Notes: a model not told the origin generated them from the letters alone. DNA of 64,000 nucleotides from Paralithodes platypus (GCA_032716605.1 CM064481.1:21446811-21510810); one strand, 5' to 3'. Shown: positions 55,014-64,000, counted from the first letter of the stretch. Numbers and translations are program-made.

Positions 55014-56914
55014 AATGCAAAAGTCAGCGAGGTCGCTAGGTTGCCAATCGTGTCTAAGTGGAAATACCCGACCGGGAGCGACACCGGGTGCGGGCACCAC
55101 GTCTTCAATTGCTGGTACCACAACTGCGCCGGCCACAGGGGCGCGATTAGTGAGACTAAGCCTCGATAATCTCGTAGTTTGTTCACTACGTGGCACATTA
55201 GTGACGCATCTGGCGGCGGAAACAGATAGATGGAGCTCCATCTGTTCCAGTCTGTCACTAGGGCGTCTGGCCCCCCTGCCGGCGTTTTCGTCCGGCGGGT
55301 GAGGTATAGAGGGAGTTTGTGAGTCTCCTCGGACGCAAACAGATCCACTTGTGGATGGGAGAGCTCTGCAATCATTAGGTTGAAAATGGGTTGCTTGAGC
55401 TCCCATTCTACTGTCGTGCTCTGTCTCCGGGACAGAGCGTCTGCCCAGACGTTTACTACGCCTGGGAGATAAGATGCGTGAAGATAAATGTCTAGTCTGT
55501 TGGCTAGAGTAAAAATCTCTTCCGACACGTTTAGCAACCTCCTTGACCTCGTTGACCCCTGTTTCTGAATACAGTGAACTGCGTTTAGATTGTCCATTCT
55601 GAAGGCCACCGACTTGCCCCGTAACGCAGGGCCGTGAGCCTGAAGGAAATACAAGGGGACTAGTAATTCTTTGACATTGATGTGAGAGATTTCTAAGTGG
55701 GACCAAAGCCCCTGACCCTGGTGCCCCTGATTTGACTGAAATCCCCACCCTATTGTGCCTGACGCATCCGTGTCTACCCATACCGTTGGTGGAGGAGAGG
55801 TCCATGACATTATTGAGTGCAACGTTTCCCTCTTCGCCCAGACCGCTAGTAAGGTGTGGATTAATTTCGGGATGGGCCATAATTTTCCCGCCGGTAAGAG
55901 TGGGAAATATTTGTTGCCTTCCAATATTAAACGTTTTACTTTCAACCGGCCCAACATAACAGTTAGTTGAATCCAGTTGAGAGAGCCGACCAGAGACTCC
56001 CAGACCCTCCGCGTCGTAGTCAGACTGTGAAGAAACATGAACAGTTTCCTGCGAAACCTGTTGCGATTGTCCACACTCTGACTCAGAGTGAGAGCGGCCG
56101 TGTCCCAGACCAGCCCTATCCACTGAATTACTCGTGAGGGAACAAGGTTTGACTTTACCAGATTTACCTTGAACCCTAGAGTTTTGACATGATTTAAAAT
56201 GATGTTGACCTGTTTGATGCATAATTGTTGTGTCTCTGCCACCACCAGCCAGTCGTCTAGGTACCACAACACTCTGATTCCTTGTTTTAACAACGGCATC
56301 AGGGCTTGCCGGACTAATTTCGTGAATAATCGAGGTGCCAGGTTCAAACCGAATGGCATCCGTTGAAAAACAAAATTTTGGTGCCTGATCCGTAAGGCCA
56401 AAAACCTTTGAAATCTTTTGTTGACCGATACGTGCCAATAGGCGTCTGTCAGGTCTAGGGAACACATCCAACCTCCCGGCGGAAGTGTTAGCCTGATTTG
56501 GTGTACTGTTAACATTCGGAAAGACTCGTTGTGAATGTGAAGGTTCAGATAAGACAGGTCTACGACCGGTCTCATCTGAACACTGTCCCTTTTGGGAACC
56601 AAAAATAGCTTGGACGTGAATACAGGGTAATTTGGGGGGACCGGGATGATGACATTCTTGGCAATCATTTCCTGGACCAGTGACTCCACCTCTAAAGAAA
56701 CAAAATTCGCCGTTGTCGGCTGACGTAAGCGAGGTCGCCGGAGCCACTGCCAAGTGATGCCTTTGCGTGCCACCATCCGTGCCCAAGTGTTTAACGGCCA
56801 TGCTTGGTGACACATTCGGAACGACCCAGTTAGCAGACAAGGGTTCGCCGGCTGTACTACCCTCGGGTCCGCCGGCCTTAAGGTTGGCACCGGGAGTGAG
56901 AGAGACTTTAGTTT
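54986..56914 (-). CDS. DIRS reverse transcriptase / RNase H
   Basis: Frame entered by a -1 shift at 56911-56917; there is no ATG at the start. The N-terminal region WPLNTWARM, PTTANFVSLEVESLVQEMIAKN leads to the RT core: PVFTSKLFLVPKRD, RPVVDLSYLN, CSLDLTDAYWHV, QRMPFGLNLAPRLFTKLV and catalytic WYLDDWLV (56249-56263). RNase H follows with WVDTDASGTIGWG, KELLVPL, FRMDNLNAV and WADALSR, giving the D-E-D-D residues. The C-terminal extension DLFASEETHKLPLY, DALVTDW, YLFPPPD and LIAPLWPAQLWYQQL is a conserved DIRS-family segment, sometimes called methyltransferase-like. No internal stop, so it looks functional. The last codons overlap the recombinase start. Confidence 0.93.
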   Translation of the reverse strand, partial: KLKSLSLPVPTLRPADPRVVQPANPCLLTGSFRMCHQAWPLNTWARMVARKGITWQWLRRPRLRQPTTANFVSLEVESLVQEMIAKNVIIPVPPNYPVFTSKLFLVPKRDSVQMRPVVDLSYLNLHIHNESFRMLTVHQIRLTLPPGGWMCSLDLTDAYWHVSVNKRFQRFLALRIRHQNFVFQRMPFGLNLAPRLFTKLVRQALMPLLKQGIRVLWYLDDWLVVAETQQLCIKQVNIILNHVKTLGFKVNLVKSNLVPSRVIQWIGLVWDTAALTLSQSVDNRNRFRRKLFMFLHSLTTTRRVWESLVGSLNWIQLTVMLGRLKVKRLILEGNKYFPLLPAGKLWPIPKLIHTLLAVWAKRETLHSIMSWTSPPPTVWVDTDASGTIGWGFQSNQGHQGQGLWSHLEISHINVKELLVPLYFLQAHGPALRGKSVAFRMDNLNAVHCIQKQGSTRSRRLLNVSEEIFTLANRLDIYLHASYLPGVVNVWADALSRRQSTTVEWELKQPIFNLMIAELSHPQVDLFASEETHKLPLYLTRRTKTPAGGPDALVTDWNRWSSIYLFPPPDASLMCHVVNKLRDYRGLVSLIAPLWPAQLWYQQLKTWCPHPVSLPVGYFHLDTIGNLATSLTFALWTFRRPSG

Positions 56915-57198
56915 TTTGATGGTGGGGTTGGTGGTGCTGGACGCTTCGCTGGCTGGCTGGTGTTGGCCGAAGACGGGCCCTGACCTGGCTTATTATGGCC
57001 GCGTCCTCTCTGACCTGAAAACCTACTCTGTCTATGCCTGTACTGACCTTGAGGGGAGGGGGAGGACTTAGGTGGAAGAAAGGGCTTAGATCCCCCCGGC
57101 TGAGCTTTAGCGGTTGGCCTGGGTTTGGGGAAGTTAAAGGCAGGTTTCTTAGAAGGGGTGGGAATGTGTTTAAAGGCCTGCGCCATATTAAACACCGT
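56908..57198 (-). CDS. Basic gag-distal region, same frame as gag after a UGA
   Basis: In the gag frame, directly after the gag UGA (57201-57199), reading continues through ACG GTG TTT AAT ATG (first ATG 57186) and stays open to a UAA at 56910-56908. The product is rich in Pro, Lys, Arg and Gln (PTPSKKPAFNFPKPRP, QYRHRQSRFSGQRGRGHNKP), like a nucleic-acid-binding gag tail. Three explanations fit: it is the C-terminus of gag separated by one nonsense mutation, it is reached by stop-codon readthrough, or it starts at its own ATG. Its last sense codons AAA AAC form a slippery heptamer leading into RT, so it also serves as the N-terminus of the RT protein. Confidence 0.75.
   Translation of the reverse strand, partial: TVFNMAQAFKHIPTPSKKPAFNFPKPRPTAKAQPGGSKPFLPPKSSPSPQGQYRHRQSRFSGQRGRGHNKPGQGPSSANTSQPAKRPAPPTPPSKN
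56911..56917 (-). promoter_or_regulatory. Putative -1 ribosomal frameshift site A AAA AAC
   Basis: On the minus strand the sequence is TC A AAA AAC TAA, with AAA and AAC as zero-frame codons directly before the UAA. A -1 slip re-reads AAA AAA CTA AAG and enters the long RT frame with no stop. A AAA AAC is a canonical eukaryotic slippery heptamer used by retroviruses. Downstream GCCGGC...GCCGGC with ACCCGAGGGT inside could form a stem-loop, though it is farther away than usual. Confidence 0.75.
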
Positions 57199-60013
57199 TC
57201 ACCACACTTCAGGGAACATTAAAGAGGGAGTAAGCACTGGTGACATGACCACCTGATTCGCAATGCGATCAGGCAGTTTGCGAACTAAAGACATTCTGAG
57301 GTCTTGTCTCGCTCGTACCGCCTCAAGCAAGGCGGTGCGTATGTCACCCAGAGATTGGATTGACGACTGAAGAAGCAGTCGCCGGGACAATTCAACCGAG
57401 CGTCTGGCATCCGCGTCTGCGATTGCCTGAGTGGACCGAAGCAAAGACTTTGCTACCTGTTGAGACACTATGTATTGAGAGAACAGGCGAAAAGCTTTCC
57501 CCCTTAGCCTAAATTCTCGGTCTAGGTGAGTTGGGGTAGGGGTAGTGAAAGGGTCCTTTAGCTCACAAAGATTAATTTTAGGGGCAGCTAAGAAAGAAAA
57601 CAAAGCTGAAGGGACTCCGCCGGCAGAACACACTGGCATGGAGAACCACGAATGAGTATCTTGAGGGATCTGGTGGGAAGTTTTGGAAGTAAATGTGGTC
57701 GCAAAGTTTTGAGCCTCTATCTCCCAATCCACCCAAGGTCCTGGACCCAACTGCCCCACCTTCAAGACTGGATTAGCTGCTTCGTCTGTGACGGTTTGTA
57801 AATCAAGTTCTGGAGTGAGAGCTGACAGAGTCTTAATGTCATTGAACCCATCCAGCTTAGACCAGTCTGAAAACAATTTTGAAGCTGAGGCAGGGGGTAA
57901 AGCTGGCTTAGTAGCATACACAAAATAGTCTTGGTGATAATAACTAGGTATAGCCTTTATATTAACGTCTAGTACATTTCCCAAAGTATCCAAGGCCCTT
58001 AATTTCTTTGATTTATTGCCCTGGATGACCCACTCACGCGGTACTGGGAGTTCCCCTGACAAGGTAGGTTGGGCGAGCTCTGGTTTAGTGGGGGTCAAAA
58101 GGACCCATGACTCGTCTGGTCCATAAAGCAAGGGCATAGCTACCTTTCTGAGAGGCGCCTTGTCTAGAGGGGGTGGATTGACATCCGTTATAACCCTTAC
58201 ATTCGAAGTGGTCAATGCCGCCGTAGCAGGCCTAGTAACCACTGATGGTGACAGAGTGGGAGGGTGAGGGATCTTAGATAAAGCAATAGAAGTCATCAGA
58301 GGCCGTACCGTAGAACTTGTCGTGGGAGCCCCCAAGTCCACTGTGGGAGTTTCCTGTTGTTGGCCAAAAAATTTAGATAAAGCATGACTAAGTAGCCCAT
58401 CAATTTCCTGCGCAGTGACAAATTGACTTGATGATGTACTTACTGGTGAATCATTAATATCCTGCGCGGCGTCTAAGCCTGAACCTGACTCTTGCCCTTC
58501 CATATCCGAAATTATTGAAACCTCGTCTTTCTCCTCCTGTTCCTCCTGAGAAGATCCCGCCGAAGCTGGGGTACCTTGCTGCCAAGATAAGTCAGGAATA
58601 GAGGATGGGATTGCCGCGTCCCTGTGGACGTCAGCTACTGTGTGACTAGTTTGAGTCGGAAGTGGGTGGTCAGACCCCGGCCGAGAAAATCGCCAAACAC
58701 CGAGGCCCTGGCCTACACTCTCTTGGGAGTCTGAAACACTCTCAATCACTGATCCCCCTGAACTCTCCAATTCCAGGGTTAAAATGTTAATGGGTAAATC
58801 CTCTTTAGGTACAGGCACCGTACTGGACCCTTGAGACCTAACACCAACTCTGTCTGGGGTAGAGGTACGATGAGAAGCACTAGAAGCTGGCGAATGTAGG
58901 GAGGTCTTTCTTTTATGGGAATCCTTTTTGGAAGATTTATGGCTACGGTGTGACCGTGAACTACTCTTTGATTTGGAGGATTCATCGCCGTGACCACTGG
59001 TGGAACTTTCCGTCCTACTCTTCTTACTCGATGGTGAAGAGGCAAGACTAGATGGCTGGTGTCTGAGAGGTGACCTAGACCGAGATCTCTCCCGAGACGA
59101 GGAGGAGGTCGCCGGGGGTGTAGGCTCTCTTGGACGTTTCGGAGTAGCAGCAGAAGACACAGAACCCTGACCAGTCTCCGCCGGCTTATGACTAGTTACT
59201 CGAGAGGAACGTTTAGGGGGAGGGTGTTCGAAAAGCAGTCTATCCCAAAGAGGGACGTTGTCACATTGAAGTGACTTATGAGCTACAATCGTAGTGTATG
59301 CTGACATCTGTTGCCTAACCTCTCTTAACCCTTATTTAGCGGCGAGCAACATAAGTCGAGTTAAAAAAAGCTGGACTATGTGGCGGCGCTCGACATAACT
59401 CGAGTGGCAATTTCAGCACGTAATGTGGCTGAGAGAGAGAGACAAGTGGTGGCAGGAGACTAGCGAGCGTATGACTGCTCCAGACCACCGCGGCGAACCT
59501 ACTGACACAAATCTCAGCTCCCTCCTCCCTCTCTCACTCGCTACATACTCAATTATGTACTGAAAGTACCGAATTACCTGCTTTTTGCACTCGCGTTGCA
59601 CGGTTATTGCAAGAAAACTATCCATCATACAAGGATCGTTATGGTGTCATTCGAAAGCTCTGTTTATGCCCTTTCAGGGATAGGTACTTGTTTTACGTTC
59701 TGGGTCTTATTTAGGCATGAAAATGATCACGTAAACAGCCCTATTTTGGCTAAAAACACCCCGCTGTGCGGTACACATAAATAAACCGCATAGGCCGCTC
59801 GTAAGGTGTTAATGCGACCGCTGCGGTCTTATCATTGTCGCGGAGGACCTTGACACTTAATTGGGAGCAAAAGGAACAGTTGCGCATCACCCACAGACCC
59901 CTTGAACGGTCTAGACATTTAACACACTTGATGCAAAGAGTGTGCGCAAAAATAGGGATACCGGCACAGGTAGGGGTAGTGCATAAAGCAAAGACTGGGG
60001 CCAAGGTAGCCAT
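57199..60013 (-). pseudogene. DIRS gag ORF, interrupted by MITE A
   Basis: The first 67 codons (60013-59813) encode MATLAPVFALC... with paired cysteines (CTTPTC, CIKCVKC, NCSFC), a zinc-ribbon-like N-terminus seen in DIRS gag proteins. A 484-bp MITE then interrupts, and the same frame resumes at 59324 (REVRQQMSAYTT) and runs to the UGA at 57199. Without the insertion this is one frame of 776 codons. Residues roughly 90-180 of the second part are Ser/Arg/Lys-rich with SRERSRSRSPLRH, like an RS domain or nuclear signal. The remainder includes LDGFNDIKTLSALTPELD and RARQDLRMSLVRKLP. A product could still start at internal ATG 59307 (702 codons), lacking the cysteine domain. Function is presumed structural. 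Confidence 0.88.
59325..59812 (+). mobile_element. TTAA MITE family A, copy 5, inside DIRS gag
   Basis: 488 bp with TTAA at 59325-59328 and 59809-59812. It is almost identical to the 41064 copy in opposite orientation. It lies 18 bp upstream of an internal ATG of gag. Confidence 0.93.
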
Positions 60014-61774
60014 GACAGAGACTGGTGGAGAAAACTACTGCCGGGTCTGTATTGGTCCGCCCGAGCCCAGCTCTGGAAAAAAAAAAAAAAAAATCCAGGA
60101 ATTAATGCTCATAAGGTTAACCCAACATGTTCGCACACAAGTGTTAATAACCCACCGGGTAATGAGATGTAATGACACAACGATCACAGCTCGCTACGCG
60201 GCGGGGTTCAGAATATCTAAACATATCTATTTAAGAAAGTGAAGAATACCCTCTGACATAATATAACGGACCAGCATGGCGTTTATAGTCTTTCTGGTGG
60301 TGGCTGTTTCAAGATTCTATTTCGTAAAAAACAACCCCCCACAAAGACGCCGGCCCTTGAATTATTTTAGTAGAACAACACAGGGCAGGCTGATACGAGA
60401 TCTGATTTCTAACGAATTGTCACAAAAAGATCGCCGTAAGTTTGAAGGCGGCGATACATAAACGTATCACTAAATTAAGTGGTTAATCGAAATTGAATTG
60501 TAAATTCCTTATTTCCTCCACCCAGGAGCACCCGCCGGGTGTAAAAAACGATGTTAACCCTAATTGAACCTTCAATCGCCGTAAGTGTAAAGGCGGCGAT
60601 ACATATAGTATCACTAAAATGGATCGGTTAACTAACTGAATGACTTAGTCGTTCATCCCACCCTACCAAGGTACACCCGCCGGGTGAGATGTCAAAACGT
60701 TAACCCCATAAGTTCCTGTCCCCACATCTTTGTAAAAGATCGCCGGGGAGGAAAGCCCTTAACAACAGCTAGGTTTTCTGTGGTTTGTAAAACCGGGTAG
60801 AAAAACTTCATAACATATGTTCGCATGAACAATGTTAGATGGGTACAGCCACTCCGCCGGGAATCAAAGGGAGCCTGAAAACAGGCACCAACACAGAGAC
60901 GCAGTCCTGGAGAGCCACAGACACCTCATCGCCGGGGACACAAGCCTGTGTTGAAACCACGTGTGGCCCAACACGGCTCTCGGCCGGGTTTTTTTCATGG
61001 TGAAACCCCAAAAAAACCCGCCGGAAGGTAACCCACCCCGTTCAGAAACCATCTGAACGTACAACGGACTCGAAGGAAAGCCAAGCACGACTAACCTAAG
61101 TCCACACAATAATCCGTGGAATTAGCCAATACACAACTAAACCAGGAAACAAACATAGTCCGTGGAATTAGCCAATACACAACTAAACCCGGATACACAT
61201 TACACAGTAGGGCATATTTATAAAATAAACAATAACACTTGTACATGTGGCAAAGCTACGAGCGGCTGGCTAGGCCTAAGTAGACGGCATAAGAAATGTT
61301 GAAATATAAACAAAAACACTGGAAATATAACAACAGGAACCACCGCCAACACACCACTGTAGCAAATACTTCCGGCAAAGGGAAGACTGACTCGGGACCC
61401 AGAAAAAACTTCACTAAGTGAAGAAAAATACGCTGGGAACGTCAGAAGCAACGCTTACCTCATCAGAAAGATAAAAGGCAGCATAATTAACGCGTAATGA
61501 AAGCCGCCTGCATCACAAGCTAACTCAACTGTGAAAAGATCACAAGTCCACAACAGGACCACGAGGGTACATCCGAAATAGATGCCCCAAACACACGACC
61601 CAAAATACACTGCACTGCGGGCAACCAGCCCAGGACACTCCTGCTACGCATATCCTAACCTTACTCGATACATCCCGGAGTAAACAAATGAGAAAAAACT
61701 CACTACGGACGCAGCAAATGCGGAACCAGCGGAGCGTGGGGAGACACGTCCGGGCAGGCTGAGCGCAGAGCAGA
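60014..61774 (-). other. DIRS 5' leader with structured repeats
   Basis: Non-coding leader between the right ITR and gag. Two ~143-bp imperfect tandem units (60430-60572 and 60573-60715) each contain TCGCCGTAAG...GGCGGCGATACAT, able to form a stem, and an ACCCGCCGGGT dyad. A 47-bp direct repeat (TCCGTGGAATTAGCCAATAC) occurs at 61112 and 61159. An A-run lies at 60077-60092. A 61-codon plus-strand frame at 60276 with a hydrophobic start is not credible as a gene. Possible roles are packaging or translation control. Confidence 0.6.
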
Positions 61775-62085
61775 GAAGGAAGAATGACGCCTGAATCAGC
61801 GTCTGGTCAAAGATCCACACAAGTACATCCACGATATGATGGAAAGCTTATTAGATAGTTATTCTTATTTTCTTTTTGTTTTTATTTTTTACGAAGTTTT
61901 TTCGTAGTGAGAACCCAATTCATAATGACTGAAGCCATGAGTGAGGTCGCGTGCACTCATGATGAAGGCTCCTCAGTTTTTTAAATGCTCTGCGCGGTAG
62001 ATTCAAACTACGGCGGATTAGTGTTTGAAGAGGATGCCTTATGTAATAGGCATGTTCGTCAATGATGGAGGGGCCACTAATAAAT
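61775..62085 (-). repeat. DIRS right inverted terminal repeat (5' ITR)
   Basis: Uninterrupted ~311-bp repeat ending GGCCACTAATAAAT. It is the inverted counterpart of the left ITR and preserves the site where RTE-1 inserted there (GTAGTGAGAACC). It presumably holds the promoter for the minus-strand transcript; no canonical TATA box stands out. Confidence 0.93.
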
Positions 62086-62105
62086 ATATATTTATATATA
62101 TATAT

Positions 62106-62300
62106 AGGTTTGGCAGAGTGGTCTTACCACTGGACTGGTAATCCAATGGACCCGGGTTCGAATCCCAATATGTCAATGGGAAGATATTATTGGGATGGAA
62201 TTTGTGCTGTACCTAGTTTCAGTGCATTACAACAGGACACCGAAATGCCAAAACAAAATACCCTCATTGTTCCCTGATTAAATAGCACTGTATGAATATT
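62106..62300 (+). mobile_element. tRNA-derived SINE, second family
   Basis: GGTTTGGCAGAGTGGTC has a pol III box A (TGGCAGAGTGG) and GGGTTCGAATCCC a box B, spaced as in a tRNA; the anticodon loop reads like CTGGTAA. The acceptor stem does not pair, so this is a SINE head and not a tRNA gene. The body continues with TATTATTGGGATGGAATTTG. The 3' end is uncertain. Confidence 0.78.
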
Positions 62301-62378
62301 CCCATATTTAAAATATGCCACAGGGGGGGCAATGCCTAGTGAGTTAATTGTTCAATAGGTGGCGATCTGAGAGTGAGG

Positions 62379-62491
62379 GTCCGAGCCTGGGGAGTGAGAC
62401 TGTGAAGCGCAGAGGCGAAACAGCTTCAGAGATGGAATTGTGTTCGAGCCGTGAATAGGTGCTTCGCATGTCTCACTCCCTAGGCTGGAAC
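62379..62491. repeat. 113-bp near-perfect hairpin
   Basis: GTCCGAGCCTGGGGAGTGAG (62379) pairs with CTCACTCCCTAGGCTGGAAC (ending 62491). Pairing extends inward via TGTGAAGC and GCTTCGCA, giving a stem of about 32 bp. The loop (GAGGCGAAACAGCTTCAGAG...) is short. Confidence 0.8.
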
Positions 62492-62637
62492 AAGACCTCA
62501 CGGGCTTCACCATGTTCAGCGGTAGAGTGTAAAGGCTATCAGCCTATGCCCGAGAGGGAGTAGTTGGAAAGTTGGAATATAGAAGAAAAAAAATTAATAA
62601 AATATACCGTATAATATTATACTGTATATATACCGGG

Positions 62638-62639
<2 letters not shown>

Positions 62640-62702
<63 letters not shown>
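62640..62702. repeat. (TA)n microsatellite
   Basis: Long TA run followed by CACACATACATACATACA, occupying the 3' tail position of the RTE-F fragment beyond it. Confidence 0.95.
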
Positions 62703-62712
<10 letters not shown>

Positions 62713-63490
62713 ATACATACATTTAAGAATATGGTCTACACGTCATGAGTAGGTCAGTCTCTTTGTTCACCTATGGGTGGCATTTTAGGGAATGCTAGAC
62801 TACTCGGCCCACGCGACAGCTCGGCCAGGACAGCTCGGCACACGGCGAGACAGCCCGGCCCAGTAAAATCGAGACATCTCGGCCCCGTGTTAATTACGGG
62901 ACAACTCGTAATTAACGTAACCTACACATTCTGAATCGAGAGAACTAGCCTATGACATAATTATACAATAAACAAACATTTCGCCCACATTACACACACG
63001 CCATAAACCTTCCACTTAGCTCTCCCCATCCTATATCCTGACTGGTCTCGTCAAATTCAAATTGCCCCATAGCAAAACATGGGGCCGAGCTGTCTCAAAT
63101 AATGGGCCGAGTTGTCTCGCCGTCGTGGCCGAGTTGTCCAAAAGTGGGCAGAGCTGTCCGAGCCGAGTTGTCCCATGGGCCGAGTCGTCCAGTCACCCAT
63201 TTGAGGCTGCCTAGTCTATGGCGCCCCTTTTGGTCAGTACTTTAGCTATGAGATCGGTTTGTACCACCTGATCCCATATCTTTCTTGGTCTACCTCTCCT
63301 TGTGACTTCCTCTACGTTCATACTTGCTTTTCTTAGCCCAATTATTCTCATCTCTTCTTTCCACCTGTCCATACCATCTAAGCCTACTCCTATGCATCTC
63401 CTCACGAGTGACCTCAATGCCCAAGCGCCCTCTGACCTTCACACTGGGTATTCTATCTCTCAACTCAGATCCACATATACATCTCACCAT
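62703..63490 (-). pseudogene. RTE-F LINE 3' fragment, copy 2, split by a MITE
   Basis: The minus frame from 63490 reads MVRCICGSELRDRIPSVKVRGRLGIEV, then MHRSRLRWYGQVERRDENNWAKK and RRGRPRKIWDQVVQTDL, an RTE C-terminus with its final charged block. The 3' UTR below 63206 is broken by the element at 62790-63197 and resumes at 62789, matching the copy at 45545. Confidence 0.85.
62790..63197. mobile_element. MITE H with repeated GACAACTCGGCC motifs
   Basis: 408 bp inserted in the RTE-F 3' UTR; CATTTTAGG (62781-62789) and CATTTGAGG (63198-63206) form a 9-bp duplication with one mismatch. Both ends contain GACKACTCGGCCCAYG in inverted orientation. The left third has about six copies of GACARCTCGGCC, the right third about six inverted copies. 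The TSD length suggests hAT or Mutator type. Confidence 0.85.
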
Positions 63491-64000
63491 GGACCGGGCG
63501 GTACTCCCGGGGAGTGTTACAGGTGGCTGATAAGGACAGCTTGAAATCCTCTTTCACCACCTGGCCTCCCTTGCTGATAATTTCTGTGCCTCCCCAATAT
63601 TGAGGGCAACCCCAGTGTGCCCTCCAAAACATGTTATCTTTCTGATGATACATTATACCACAAACACATTACATACTACATTATCTATTCAAAATATATA
63701 ACCAAAACAAATACAGTATCACAAACAAACGACTCACCTCAGAGTCCCCAGGGGGATAACCAGAAATGCCCCCAGTGGTCTGCTCATGGTACCGACCCGT
63801 TAAAATTTTCTGGACTGCTATCTTCCACTCGTACTATATATTTCTGCAACATTCGTTGCCTTTCTTTTAACTCCCGCTCGGTTGAACACCACCTCTCCTT
63901 CGCCAACTCTGACCTTCTTTCTCACCAAAACTCAGTTGTCTTAGGCAACAGACAGAAAACCCTTCTCTATATCCTCCTACTATCTCATTCCTCAATTCAA
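63491..64000. other. Unclassified, window end
   Basis: No recognisable ORF or repeat; the CACCATGGACCGGGCGGTAC junction at ~63487 marks the end of LINE similarity. Confidence 0.4.

Larger units (their letters stand above)
46315..62085 (-). mobile_element. DIRS-type tyrosine-recombinase retrotransposon, complete ends
   Basis: A minus-strand element of about 8.66 kb net of three later insertions. It has inverted terminal repeats (left 46315-49539 split by RTE-1; right 61775-62085) differing by about two substitutions plus a few terminal bases. It has an internal complementary region (49612-49719), then gag, RT/RNase H and a tyrosine recombinase. There is no flanking target duplication, as expected for integration by recombinase. 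DIRS elements are thought to replicate through a circular intermediate whose junction is templated by the internal complementary region, and that is what the sequence shows. Near-identity of the ITRs suggests recent insertion; the internal insertions are younger still. Confidence 0.95.

Noticed and set aside
57195..57195. GTG at 57195 as start of the basic region
   Set aside because: GTG starts are not expected in animals; the nearest ATG is 57186, and the frame is continuous with gag across a UGA.
60276..60461. 61-codon plus-strand frame with a hydrophobic N-terminus
   Set aside because: It lies antisense in the DIRS leader; hydrophobicity over a short frame is not enough evidence.
62106..62180. 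tRNA-Thr-like gene
   Set aside because: The acceptor stem does not pair and a SINE-like body follows.

Overview
This window looks like intergenic DNA from an arthropod nuclear genome, most likely a decapod crustacean. The sequence is AT-rich and full of microsatellites. It carries many RTE-type LINEs with different short-repeat tails, a complete DIRS-type tyrosine-recombinase retrotransposon, a relic Ty1/copia pol with the HVDDF.WGG motif known from crustacean GalEa elements, Tigger/pogo and TTAA-flanked DNA elements, and CCTAA/TTAGG runs of the arthropod telomere type. The taxon is an inference from this repeat mix. I found no convincing single-copy host gene, rRNA gene or functional tRNA gene.

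Layout. 1-8 kb: a Tigger-like element (722-2067) carrying a TTAA MITE, then a long non-coding repeat (copy A, 2310-7445) carrying a 5'-truncated LINE. 8-13.6 kb: TTAA-flanked MITEs of three families (A, D, E), some nested. 13.6-20.8 kb: a ~460-bp satellite array invaded by nested TA-flanked elements and by copy B of the long repeat, which carries a tRNA-derived SINE. 21-23 kb: an ~83-bp hairpin-forming tandem repeat split by a MITE and an L2/CR1-like LINE end. 24-29.6 kb: two long palindromic elements with telomere-like cores and perfect 8-bp target duplications, a LINE end, a truncated MITE A, and a cluster of fold-back elements. 29.7-39.4 kb: a graveyard of non-LTR and copia fragments. 39.4-43.2 kb: a three-level nest, in which Tigger-like element G holds a MITE A and a full Tigger transposon, and the Tigger transposase is itself split by another MITE A. 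43.3-46.3 kb: RTE relics.

The centrepiece is a DIRS element at 46315-62085 (minus strand) with textbook architecture: ~300-bp inverted terminal repeats, an internal complementary region that reproduces the joined outer ends, gag, RT/RNase H, and a tyrosine recombinase with all catalytic residues. Its expression layout is striking. Gag is separated by one in-frame UGA from a basic 95-codon region. That region ends at an A AAA AAC heptamer directly before UAA, and a -1 shift there enters the RT frame exactly. The recombinase lies in the third frame, and its ATG overlaps the RT stop. The copy was later hit by a TTAA MITE inside gag and by two near-identical RTE retrotransposons in opposite orientation, one full length. 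These make a 2.86-kb inverted repeat. Most insertions have target duplications, and several have their empty site preserved elsewhere in this same window, so the order of events can be read directly.
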